NCBI RefSeq assembly: GCF_000719775.1
Contig: NZ_JOHR01000028.1
Coordinates: forward strand, 1-64,000
Direction: 5' to 3'
Source: Streptomyces sp. NRRL F-5135
Lineage (GTDB): Bacteria > Actinomycetota > Actinomycetes > Streptomycetales > Streptomycetaceae
DNA length: 64,000 nucleotides
In this document: in pieces, positions 7,963 to 15,154 of the stretch
How the letters are laid out: each line of letters opens with the position of its first letter
Position numbering within the stretch: position 1 is the first letter of the stretch
Translations under genes and position numbers: made by a program
The notes under the pieces: generated by a model
What the model was told of the DNA's origin: nothing
What the model saw: the letters and a program-made list of their open reading frames with translations, nothing else
Databases searched by the model: none

Positions 7963-8702
7963 TAGCGGGCCCCCGTGAACTTCTGGCGGCGGAGCTGGTG
8001 TTCGAGGGCGAGGGACACGAAGTCCTGCTTCGCCTTGGTGGCGGTGTGGTTCGACTCGTACTGGGTACAGAAGCGTCCGTTCGTGATGCCGCGGGTGTGG
8101 GGCTTGTAGTGCCGGATCGTGGCGTTGTACAGCTCCCAGCCGCGTCGGTTGACCAGGCTCTCGGTTCGTTCCTTGTCGGCTTCGCCGTCGCGCGGATCCC
8201 AGTTGTTGATCACTACGCCGTAGGGAATCTGCCGGGGGAGGAGGACCCGTTCGATGGTGACCTTGGTCGGGGTGAAGGCGGAGCCTTCTGCTTCGAGCGG
8301 GACGATCACGTCGTCGGCGACGTCGAGGATGGCTCGCAGGGCGTCACCGACGGTGCCGTCTCCCAGGGGGTCAATGGCTTCGTCGTCCTCTTCCTCGTTG
8401 AGGGGCATGAAGCCGGGGGTGTCGACGATGATGAAGTCGGCCTTCGCGCGGCGCAGGCGGCGGAGCTGTTCGACGTTGCGGACGCTGGCGTTGACGACGC
8501 GGAAGGGGACTTCGCGTCCTGCTTCTCTGACCTTGTCGGCGTGCTCGACGCTGGTGGCCTGTGGGTCTATTGAGACGACCGCGACGGACGGGTTGTCGCT
8601 GTTACTGCCGAGGATTTCGGCGTAGACGGCGGCCAGATTGACCGTGATGAGCGACTTGCCCACCCCGCCCTTCCTGTTCAAGAGCACGGTGATGTACGGC
8701 AT
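7962..8702 (-). CDS. parA: ParA-like partition ATPase
   Basis: 246 aa. The deviant Walker A motif KGGVGKS is at residues 11-17 at the very N-terminus. SIDPQAT (Walker A') and FIIVDTPGF (Walker B) follow. No N-terminal HTH extension is present, so it resembles the short ParA/Soj type that does not itself repress the operon. It acts on the nucleoid to position plasmid copies bound by ParB. Upstream lies the intergenic centromere region with two palindromes. Confidence 0.95.
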   Translation of the reverse strand: MPYITVLLNRKGGVGKSLITVNLAAVYAEILGSNSDNPSVAVVSIDPQATSVEHADKVREAGREVPFRVVNASVRNVEQLRRLRRAKADFIIVDTPGFMPLNEEEDDEAIDPLGDGTVGDALRAILDVADDVIVPLEAEGSAFTPTKVTIERVLLPRQIPYGVVINNWDPRDGEADKERTESLVNRRGWELYNATIRHYKPHTRGITNGRFCTQYESNHTATKAKQDFVSLALEHQLRRQKFTGAR

Positions 8703-8804
8703 CTTGCTGTCTCCGATTACTTCCCAATGGTGCTGGTACTCCGGACGGAAGGCAGTCTTTCAGACGGTCGGAGTGCCGCTGGACAGGGAGGGCGACAAGT
8801 CGGC

Positions 8805-8826
8805 GAGTTTTACGGCCGTAAAACTC
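8805..8826. other. parS-like palindrome upstream of parA, copy 1
   Basis: The core GTTTTACGGCCGTAAAAC at 8807-8824 is extended by two more paired bases on each side (GA and TC), giving a 22-bp perfect palindrome. It lies about 100 bases upstream of the parA start. Confidence 0.75.
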
Positions 8827-8883
8827 TGGGCCCCTGACACATCGCCGTCACGTCGGCCCGAGCAGCGGTGACCGAGGACAGGC

Positions 8884-8907
8884 CGTGTTTTACGGCCGTA
8901 AAACACG
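8884..8907. other. parS-like palindrome upstream of parA, copy 2
   Basis: The same 18-bp core at 8887-8904 is extended by CGT and ACG to a 24-bp perfect palindrome. It starts 80 bases from copy 1, about eight helical turns centre to centre, and sits just after the stop of the DciA-like gene. Confidence 0.75.
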
Positions 8908-8923
8908 TGGGGTTCCCGTCTCG

Positions 8924-9727
8924 TCATGCCACGTCGAACACCCGGCGTGGCAGCGGGCCCTCGGCCTTTTGCGCACGTGCCACGCGCAGCGCGGTTTGGT
9001 AGACGGCATCGGCCTCGGTAACGTGCGCAGGCGCGGCTACACGTTCCGCTTCAACGACCGCCTCCGTGAACGCATCTGCTGGCTCGCGGCGCGAGGGATG
9101 AGCGACCGCGGCGTTGAGGCGCGCGCGGGCCGCAGCGACGAGCGGCCCTTCCTCGGGCGCGGTCGGCCGGTGCTCGAGGGCGAGGGCAAGGGTACGGCGG
9201 TAGCCGGCCGAGGCGTTCTCCCGCGTCCGTACGGGCGCGGCCGTCGTGTCCGGCGTTCCGGCAGTGGTGACGGTGGGCGCGGTGGAGCGGGGCTGGCCGG
9301 GGCCGACGGCGAGGACCCGGATCGTGCGGACGGCGGCCCGGCCCAGCTTGTCGTTGATCTGCTTGGCAAGCTGCCCGCCGAGCAGCCGCAGCTGGGTGGC
9401 GTAGGCGTTGGACGAGGGGCGGAGGTCGAGCCGGCCTTGGTCCGGGTCGAAGCCTTCAGCGGCGATGAGTCCGTCGTACTGCGGGCACAGGACGGGCCAC
9501 TGGTGGAGGATGTTGCCGCCGTCGAGGCCGAGTTCCCATCCCTGTTCAGCGTTGATGCGCTCGATGGCGGCGGCGAAGGTGACCGGGTCGCGGCCGCCGG
9601 AACGGTCACGGCGGATCCGAGGAGCCTTCCTCGGCGCAGCTGGCCGGGTGCTGGCGGCGGTCTTGTAGGCGGCGAGGGCCTGGCGCGCGAGGTCGACGCC
9701 TGACGCGGTCGGGGTGTGGTCAGGCAT
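8924..9727 (-). CDS. DciA-like (DUF721) protein
   Basis: 267 aa. The N-terminal half has the DUF721/DciA signature: a short helix with VTFAAAIERINAEQGWEL, a WPVLCPQYDGLIAAEGFDPDQG strand region interrupted here by glycines, then LDLRPSSNAYATQLRLL and INDKLGRAAVRTIRVL. DciA proteins assist loading of the replicative helicase DnaB. Residues beyond about 150 form an Ala/Arg-rich tail. It overlaps the 3' end of the Rep-like gene by eight bases, so the two are co-translated, fitting a role in starting replication of this element. Confidence 0.8.
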   Translation of the reverse strand: MPDHTPTASGVDLARQALAAYKTAASTRPAAPRKAPRIRRDRSGGRDPVTFAAAIERINAEQGWELGLDGGNILHQWPVLCPQYDGLIAAEGFDPDQGRLDLRPSSNAYATQLRLLGGQLAKQINDKLGRAAVRTIRVLAVGPGQPRSTAPTVTTAGTPDTTAAPVRTRENASAGYRRTLALALEHRPTAPEEGPLVAAARARLNAAVAHPSRREPADAFTEAVVEAERVAAPAHVTEADAVYQTALRVARAQKAEGPLPRRVFDVA

Positions 9728-11189
9728 AGGTGGCGGCCTCCTGCCAGGGCATGCTGATGCGGACGTTGGTGCTGTACCGGGTGAGTGCGCGGTCGACGAG
9801 CTGGTTGGTGTAGAGCCGTCGGGCGTCGGCCTCGCCCATGACGGGGATGGCGTCGAGGATGATCTGAGGGTTGGCCTCGGCGGCGGCCCTCAGGTCCACG
9901 ACGGTCGCCTCGTCGAGGGTGTCGATGTCGACATGCTGGCTGTCGTCGTGGCCGTAGCTGACAGCGGCCTCAAGGTCCTCGGCGGACGGCTGGCGGCTGT
10001 GCGCGAGGGCGTCGCGGACGATCCGCTGGACGGACGCGCGGGCCGGGCCGCCGCCGAGGGTTTCGTATCCGCGGTGGCGGGCCTTCTCCTGGACGCGGGA
10101 CTCCTGCCATGCCAGGACGGCCGTCTTGCGGCGCTGGGGGGTGGTGTACAGCAGGTGGGCGCCCTTGAGGCGGTGGGCGAGCATCCCGGACGGGCGGCGG
10201 ACCTCGGCAGCGGTGAGGGGGGTGGCTTCGGCGACGGCCTGGACCTCGAGCGCGGTCCATCCGGCGTCGGCGACGTCCCGGAGGATCCACGCGAGCCGCT
10301 TCCACGAGCCGCGGGAGAGCCACGGGGCGATGCTCATGACCTCGCGGGCGAGCTGGTAGCGGCGGCCGACGCGGTTCAGCTTCCGCCGACCACCGGCCTG
10401 CGCCTTGGACTTCTTCGGGGTGGGGGACTTGCTCTGCCCGCTTGCGAGCTTGCTCTCAGGGGGGAAGTGAGTAGTACCGGCAGTGTCAACAGCTGAGGTA
10501 CCACCCTGCATTGGGGTGCAACGCGTCCTCGAGGAAACGGTCTGCTTCCGGGGCCGGCGGCGCTTGCGGGTGGCCTTCCGGGCGAGCTTCCCCAGCAGGC
10601 CCTGCTTCTCCGGCGCGGCCCCGACCGGGACACGCGTGTAGGCGGGCATCGTCTCGTCGCGCTGGATCGTGCGGATGCCGTGGGCCTCATCGAACGCGGC
10701 GGGGATGATCCGCTCGAACACGGACGTCTGGTTCGGCTGCCCGGACAGGCGGGTGCCCTTCACTCGGTACACGAGGAGCCCGGTCTCGCGGAGCAGGCCG
10801 AGGTGGTACTGGATGGTCCGCTCCGACACCTTCAGCTTCCGCATGAGGTAGGCGATTCCGGGCCGGCACTCGGTCAGCGCGGAGAGTTCCTGGGCGATGA
10901 CGAGCGTCGTCGGCCCCCACTTCGGGCCGTGCTTCCGGGACGGCACGTACAGGCCGGTCTTGGCGAGTTCGTGGACCCAGTGGACGGCGGTCATCCAGGA
11001 GTGGGCGCAGGTGGCGATCCGTCCGCTCGTGGCGTCCAGCCACTGGTCGGCGGGCGCGACAGGGAAGGCACCGGGGGTCTTCGAGGTGTCCTGTCGCTGG
11101 CACGGGATGCCGCCACGGTTGGGGGAAATACTGGGCGAATCGCCCGTGCGGGCGCGCGGAAGCTGACAAGAAGGGGATGCGTACGGCAC
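9720..11189 (-). CDS. Winged-helix protein, candidate replication initiator
   Basis: 489 aa from GTG 11189. Residues about 80-150 form a winged HTH (IAYLMRKLKVSERTIQYHLG, then LLRETGLLVYRVKG). A basic linker (RKATRKRRRPRKQ) leads to a second helical domain with ALEVQAVAEATPLTAAEVRRP. It is the first gene of an operon with the DciA-like protein, next to parAB, and has a repeated element upstream, which is the classic arrangement for a plasmid Rep. I assign the role from context; no catalytic motif is visible. The exact start is uncertain. Confidence 0.65.
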   Translation of the reverse strand: MPYASPSCQLPRARTGDSPSISPNRGGIPCQRQDTSKTPGAFPVAPADQWLDATSGRIATCAHSWMTAVHWVHELAKTGLYVPSRKHGPKWGPTTLVIAQELSALTECRPGIAYLMRKLKVSERTIQYHLGLLRETGLLVYRVKGTRLSGQPNQTSVFERIIPAAFDEAHGIRTIQRDETMPAYTRVPVGAAPEKQGLLGKLARKATRKRRRPRKQTVSSRTRCTPMQGGTSAVDTAGTTHFPPESKLASGQSKSPTPKKSKAQAGGRRKLNRVGRRYQLAREVMSIAPWLSRGSWKRLAWILRDVADAGWTALEVQAVAEATPLTAAEVRRPSGMLAHRLKGAHLLYTTPQRRKTAVLAWQESRVQEKARHRGYETLGGGPARASVQRIVRDALAHSRQPSAEDLEAAVSYGHDDSQHVDIDTLDEATVVDLRAAAEANPQIILDAIPVMGEADARRLYTNQLVDRALTRYSTNVRISMPWQEAATYA

Positions 11190-11288
11190 TATGTACCCGT
11201 CTTCCTAAGCGTTTGTGGGACGACAACGGCCCCGCTTCGGTGGTGCTGCTTCGGTGAGAAGCAAGTAGGTCGCTCGAACACTCGGGCC

Positions 11289-11339
11289 CGGTCGCCAAAC
11301 CGGATCTGAGATTCGAGCCTTAGCTCGGTCGCCAAACCG
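11289..11339. repeat. Two-copy iteron-like element upstream of the Rep-like gene
   Basis: CGGTCGCCAAACCG occurs at 11289-11302 and again at 11326-11339, 37 bases apart. Each copy is itself an imperfect inverted repeat: CCGGT/ACCGG in the first and CTCGGT/ACCGAG in the second. Located 100-150 bases upstream of the Rep-like start, it is a candidate origin iteron or autoregulatory operator. Confidence 0.5.
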
Positions 11340-11438
11340 AGCCGTCGGATACGGCCGCGCACGGTGCGCCAACACCAGCGGCCAGCGGTTGAGGAAGTGC
11401 CCCCGCCAAGGGGCCCAGAACCTCCCGCTCGAAGGTCG

Positions 11439-11903
11439 CTACGTCACTCGATCTCCCTTACTGGGTGAGGTCTGTCCCTGCGCCCGTTCGGCGAGGAAGT
11501 CGTTGCGGAATCCTCCGCGCGCCGCAACCCGCAGCATGTCCTGCTGCCAGTCACTCGGGCCACTGTCGCGGTCCAACTCCGTGTTCCACCCGGGCTTGTA
11601 CTCGGGGTGGTGGCGCCACATGCGGGTGAAGTAGCGCATCGTGGAGCACGGGAAGCCGCAAGCCGCGTCGCAGGTGAAGCAGCGAGCCTGGCTGTAGCCG
11701 TCGTTGGTGACGTAGCAGGAGTGCTGTACGACGGCCAGGCGCAGCGACTCAACTCGGGCTACCGCCGCGTCCCGCGCGGAACCCTCGTGGAGGGCTGTGG
11801 CCGCATCCATCTCCTCGCGGAGCCGGGCGTACACGAAGTCCTCCGCCCGGAACTCCCAGCCGAAGTCGGGGTCGTCAGAGCCGAGGTAGACCATGCCGCT
11901 CAT
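11439..11903 (-). CDS. Hypothetical protein, DUF6221-like C-terminus
   Basis: 154 aa. A helical segment (AAVARVESLRLAVVQHSCY) is followed by a cysteine group (CFTCDAACGFPC) and the HHPEYKPGW motif, which resembles the HPDY-x-x-W end of DUF6221 proteins common in Streptomyces. An extra 45-residue tail follows. The ATG overlaps the stop of the upstream gene by four bases. Function unknown. Confidence 0.65.
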   Translation of the reverse strand: MSGMVYLGSDDPDFGWEFRAEDFVYARLREEMDAATALHEGSARDAAVARVESLRLAVVQHSCYVTNDGYSQARCFTCDAACGFPCSTMRYFTRMWRHHPEYKPGWNTELDRDSGPSDWQQDMLRVAARGGFRNDFLAERAQGQTSPSKGDRVT

Positions 11904-12337
11904 CGGTGGCCTCCTGTCCAGCCGTAGCCCTCAGCGAGGATCAAGATCACGGGGCACGCATCGCCGGGGGCGAACTGCATCCACTCGTCCAGGTGGCCAG
12001 TCCCGTCTGCGAGGCAAGAGTGTCCTCGACCGCCGTGCAGTTCCAGCAGCTTTCGGTCGGCGGCGCAGCGGCGCAGGACCGACTCGGGGTCGTTCAGGGC
12101 GATGTGAACGGACTGGTCCTTGGACGGATGGACGTCGTTGCTGACCACGACGATGTCCAGTTCGTCCTCGTAGACGACGTGTGACTCGAGTTCCCATTCA
12201 TCGGCGTAACGGTTGTCCGAACTGGTTCCGCTGCACCAACGTCCTGAACGGCCCTTGAGGGCCCGTTGTGCCGCATTGGAACGGATGGCGATGACAGTGT
12301 TCAGCCAGGCGAGGACGCTCTCGCCCTGGCCGCTCAT
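11900..12337 (-). CDS. DUF6221-like protein
   Basis: 145 aa. It contains HIALNDPESVLRRCAADRKLLELH, close to the DUF6221 pattern of H-I-A-x-x-D-P-x-x-V-L-R-x-x-x-A-K-R, followed by a Cys/His region and CPVILILAEGYGW. It ends where other members continue with HPDY, and that motif is instead in the neighbouring 11439-11903 gene. The two overlap as ATGA. The pair could be a split or duplicated family member. Role unknown. Confidence 0.7.
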   Translation of the reverse strand: MSGQGESVLAWLNTVIAIRSNAAQRALKGRSGRWCSGTSSDNRYADEWELESHVVYEDELDIVVVSNDVHPSKDQSVHIALNDPESVLRRCAADRKLLELHGGRGHSCLADGTGHLDEWMQFAPGDACPVILILAEGYGWTGGHR

Positions 12338-12444
12338 CGCGTGGGCTGTGTAGTGGTGACAGGACCCCTCGATGGCGGTGCGTTCACGCCAGAGTTGCGG
12401 GTCTGCCTGTGATCCGGGGAACGGCCCCGGGTAGTCTTTGCCAT
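12334..12444 (-). CDS. Possible 36-aa basic protein
   Basis: Starts MAKTTRGRSPDHRQ with GAAGGTG seven bases upstream and stops at 12334, overlapping the next gene's ATG. Rich in Arg, Ser, Pro and Thr. The overlap and the ribosome site are the only support. Confidence 0.35.
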   Translation of the reverse strand: MAKTTRGRSPDHRQTRNSGVNAPPSRGPVTTTQPTR

Positions 12445-12697
12445 GTCGGCACCTTCGTAGAGGGTTGAGTGTCGACCCGGCCCTGCTCCTCGGTGTGCTA
12501 CCACCTTGGAATCCAGCGGGGCCGGACCTATGTCCAGGGGTGTCGCCGTCAGACCTGTAGCTGAGTGGTCGTCTGGCGCCAGGCTGAGCCTACCAATTCC
12601 CTCCGCCACTGTCCCCACCTTCTCCCATACCGTGTCGATCTAGTCAGATCGTCAGCTCATCATGCTGGTCACTCGACCCGGGCGCCGGGCCACCCGA

Positions 12698-12725
12698 GTC
12701 CAATAAAGATTCACCACAAATAACC
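12698..12725 (-). repeat. 28-nt repeat, inverted partner of 25917-25944
   Basis: On the minus strand it reads GGTTATTTGTGGTGAAT, then C, then TTTATTGGAC. It matches the plus strand at 25917-25944 in 27 of 28 positions. It is a marked AT-rich island 30 bases past the end of the leftward operon that stops at 12755. Inverted partners 13.2 kb apart flank a block containing two recombinase genes. Confidence 0.75.
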
Positions 12726-12754
12726 GATGCCTGCGGCCCTGCCCTGCTTCGCCC

Positions 12755-13165
12755 TCAAGACGCTTTCAGCAGCGAAAAGGAAATGGGGGACTCGGCGCGG
12801 GCATCGCGCAGTTCGGCGACCGGCGCGGGCTCGGCGGCTGTCTGGCGCCGGTGGGCGCGGCCTTCCCGCGCGCGGGCCCGGCAGTCGGGGTGACGACACT
12901 GCTGGTTGTTGTAGTGGGCCTCCGAGTGCGGAATCCGGTCGTCGCGGATCTTCTTGCCCTGGGTCCGGGCGTCGTCGAGGCGTGCGGCGAACGCGGTGTC
13001 GGTGCGGGCGTGGCGGCGGGGCACGTTGATGCTGACGCCGACGTGCGCGGCGGCTTCCCCGAGGCGCATGCCGTCGGCGACCGCCGCCAGGTACTGCTGA
13101 CGGGCCGTCTCGTCGAACAGGACCTGCCGCCCGCGGCCCCGGCCCGGCTCTGTGGTGGCGGTCAT
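12755..13165 (-). CDS. HTH protein with C-terminal zinc knuckle
   Basis: 136 aa. Residues about 15-55 form an HTH (QYLAAVADGMRLGEAAAHVGV) like those of small terminases and resolvases. A later AHYNNQQCRHPDCRARAREG segment carries the short Tyr-x4-Cys-Arg-x3-Cys-Arg knuckle also seen in the 133-1072 and 19965-21095 proteins. Last gene of the 19.1 to 12.8 kb operon. DNA binding is inferred. Confidence 0.65.
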   Translation of the reverse strand: MTATTEPGRGRGRQVLFDETARQQYLAAVADGMRLGEAAAHVGVSINVPRRHARTDTAFAARLDDARTQGKKIRDDRIPHSEAHYNNQQCRHPDCRARAREGRAHRRQTAAEPAPVAELRDARAESPISFSLLKAS

Positions 13166-13632
13166 CGGCTGCCCCCGTCCCGGACGACCTCGGTGTCGGC
13201 CGGGTGCACGGGCCGGTGCAGATTGGCGGTGCGGGCGACATGGCGGGCCATGGTTTGGTAGCCGGCGTCGGCGAACTGGGCACGGAGCCGGGCCAGGGCC
13301 TCAGGGGTCCACTCCGGCCGTACGGACATGCGGCCCGCCCGGTAGCCGACGGCCAGGGCCGCGTTCCAGACAGCGCGGACGAGCCACGGCTCGGCGTCGG
13401 GCCACAGAAGCTCAGGAAGCTTCCCGGGCTGGCCGGCGTGGTCGAGGGTGGCGGCGGCGATGAGGCCGGCGAGGTAGTCCCCGGAGGACTGGCAGCGCTC
13501 GGCGAGGACCCGGTCCGTTCCCTCCGGGCCGACGGCGCCGGTCGAGGCGTCGGTCGGGGCGTCGGGGCCCGCGGCCCCGGTACTTGTGGACCCGAGGGCG
13601 GGGGCGGTGAGTTGGTGGGCGGGGGTGATCAC
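13162..13632 (-). CDS. Hypothetical protein
   Basis: 156 aa. A low-complexity N-terminus is followed by a helical core: CQSSGDYLAGLIAAATLDHAG, LVRAVWNAALAVGYRAGRM and EALARLRAQFADAGYQTMAR. ATGA overlaps join it to both neighbours. No recognised family. Confidence 0.65.
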   Translation of the reverse strand: MITPAHQLTAPALGSTSTGAAGPDAPTDASTGAVGPEGTDRVLAERCQSSGDYLAGLIAAATLDHAGQPGKLPELLWPDAEPWLVRAVWNAALAVGYRAGRMSVRPEWTPEALARLRAQFADAGYQTMARHVARTANLHRPVHPADTEVVRDGGSR

Positions 13633-14564
13633 GAGGCGGTCTCCAGCAGTCGGTCGGGTATGGATAGGGGGAGAGCGAGGGGCTCAGGGGGCGGTATGAC
13701 GAGGCGGAGCCGCACCGGCCCGCCCCCTGAACCGGCCGCGCGGGCCGGGACTCGGCCGGGAGGCCCGCCGCATCCTGAAGCGGCGCGCGGCCGCGCACCG
13801 GCCGGGCTAAGGGGAAGGGGCGGGAAGTCGGGGATCATCAGCTGTACCGGCCGGCCCGGGCCGATACGGCGCTGCCGCATCCCGTCCGTCGTCGGCGCCG
13901 CCGCCACCGGCCACGCCCCGTCCGGCCGCACCCGCACCCCCCGCGGCAGAACCCCGTGCCGGCGCGCCGCGTCCAGCAGGTCCTCCCGCGTCGCGGTCTC
14001 CCGGTCCACGCCCAGCAGCTTGCACAGCGCCGACCGGTTCCAGTTCGCCGTCCGCACGTCCATTCCCGCCCGATACGCGACCAGCTCCTCGTCGGTTTCC
14101 CGCGCCAGCGACCGGAGCACGGCCTGCTTCTGGACTGTGCGGCACATCGCCAGATCCCGCTCCGGCCGACGCACCTCCACGACAGGGACGGGGCGGCCGG
14201 CGTCGAGCGCGGCCTTGCGGCGCTGAATCAGCGCACGGTGACGCTCCAGCGCCAACTCGCCGCCCCACACGCCTTCCGGCTCGGCGAGCATCCCGTCTGC
14301 GGTCTCCGTGTTCGCATATATGCGGCACGCCTCCCGCACCGGGCAGAACCCGCAGACCGATTTCGCGGCGCGCTCCCGCGCGTACCGGTCGGCCTGCGGC
14401 TCCGCCCCGTCTCCCGTCCACGGCCCCCACGCGTCGACCGGCACGTCCGGGTCGCCGGCCGCCATGCGGGGGTTGTCCACGTCGGGCTGGCACCCGCGGT
14501 AGCGGTACAGCGGATGCTCGGTCAACGCCTGGTGCGCCGCACTCGGCGACAGCGACATCGTCAT
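13629..14564 (-). CDS. Large WhiB-family protein
   Basis: 311 aa, about three times the usual WhiB length. The cluster cysteines are Cys25, Cys71, Cys74 and Cys80 (CGFCPVREAC), followed by GVWGGELALERHR. Residues 130-200 hold a second helical region that may bind DNA (LCKLLGVDRETATREDLLDAARRHG), and the last 100 residues are Pro/Gly/Arg-rich. It is the second WhiB-like protein of the window. Role inferred: redox- or NO-sensitive regulator of phage or host genes. Confidence 0.88.
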   Translation of the reverse strand: MTMSLSPSAAHQALTEHPLYRYRGCQPDVDNPRMAAGDPDVPVDAWGPWTGDGAEPQADRYARERAAKSVCGFCPVREACRIYANTETADGMLAEPEGVWGGELALERHRALIQRRKAALDAGRPVPVVEVRRPERDLAMCRTVQKQAVLRSLARETDEELVAYRAGMDVRTANWNRSALCKLLGVDRETATREDLLDAARRHGVLPRGVRVRPDGAWPVAAAPTTDGMRQRRIGPGRPVQLMIPDFPPLPLSPAGARPRAASGCGGPPGRVPARAAGSGGGPVRLRLVIPPPEPLALPLSIPDRLLETAS

Positions 14565-14845
14565 GGGGATCCCCCCTCCTTCTTCGGCTTCGGATCAGTC
14601 GTGTGGCGGGCGAGCGCCGCGTCCAGGACACGGTCGGCGGCCCCCATCACGGCGTGCTCGTCGAGCACGGCCTGGAGCCGGGCCCGGCACGCCCGCATGT
14701 CCCGCTCGTGGAGCCTTTCCGCGAGACGGGCTGCGGCGCGCACCCCGGAGAGTGCGCGCCGCGTTGATCGGAGTATCTGTAACGCCCACAGGCCGGCGGC
14801 CACCGCCACCACGATGAGGACCGCGACGAACACGTTCAGGAACAC
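14561..14845 (-). CDS. Small single-pass membrane protein
   Basis: 94 aa. One N-terminal transmembrane segment (FVAVLIVVAVAAGLWALQIL) is followed by a charged, Ala/Arg-rich cytoplasmic helix. Its start overlaps the end of the 14836-15105 gene, which has the same layout, so the two may act together. Function unknown. Confidence 0.65.
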   Translation of the reverse strand: MFLNVFVAVLIVVAVAAGLWALQILRSTRRALSGVRAAARLAERLHERDMRACRARLQAVLDEHAVMGAADRVLDAALARHTTDPKPKKEGGSP

Positions 14846-15105
14846 TGCCCTCGCCCCCTTTCCGGCGTGTGGGCCCGGTCTGCGCGGGCGATGGCCTGGC
14901 GGTCGTGGGCGGCCTGCTCGGCCGTCGACATCCGCCGCCAGTCACGGAACGCGGGCGCCGTACCGTCGTCCACCGCAGCGAGAGCGTCACGGTGCGCCGC
15001 GCTCCCCGGGTACACGCCGCGGCGCACCGCGCGCCGGGCCCGGGGAACTGCGGCCGCGAGGACGACGCTGGTGATAAGCAGGATGGGCAGGATTGTGGAA
15101 CCCAC
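14836..15105 (-). CDS. Small single-pass membrane protein
   Basis: 89 aa with an N-terminal hydrophobic segment (ILPILLITSVVLAAAVP) followed by a strongly basic stretch (RARRAVRRG) and a polar tail. Overlaps the next gene by ten bases. Function unknown. Confidence 0.6.
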   Translation of the reverse strand: MGSTILPILLITSVVLAAAVPRARRAVRRGVYPGSAAHRDALAAVDDGTAPAFRDWRRMSTAEQAAHDRQAIARADRAHTPERGRGQCS

Positions 15106-15154
15106 GGCGGGGCCTCCTTCGGCAGAGAGTCGGCCCCGCCGGGATGAGCGGGGG

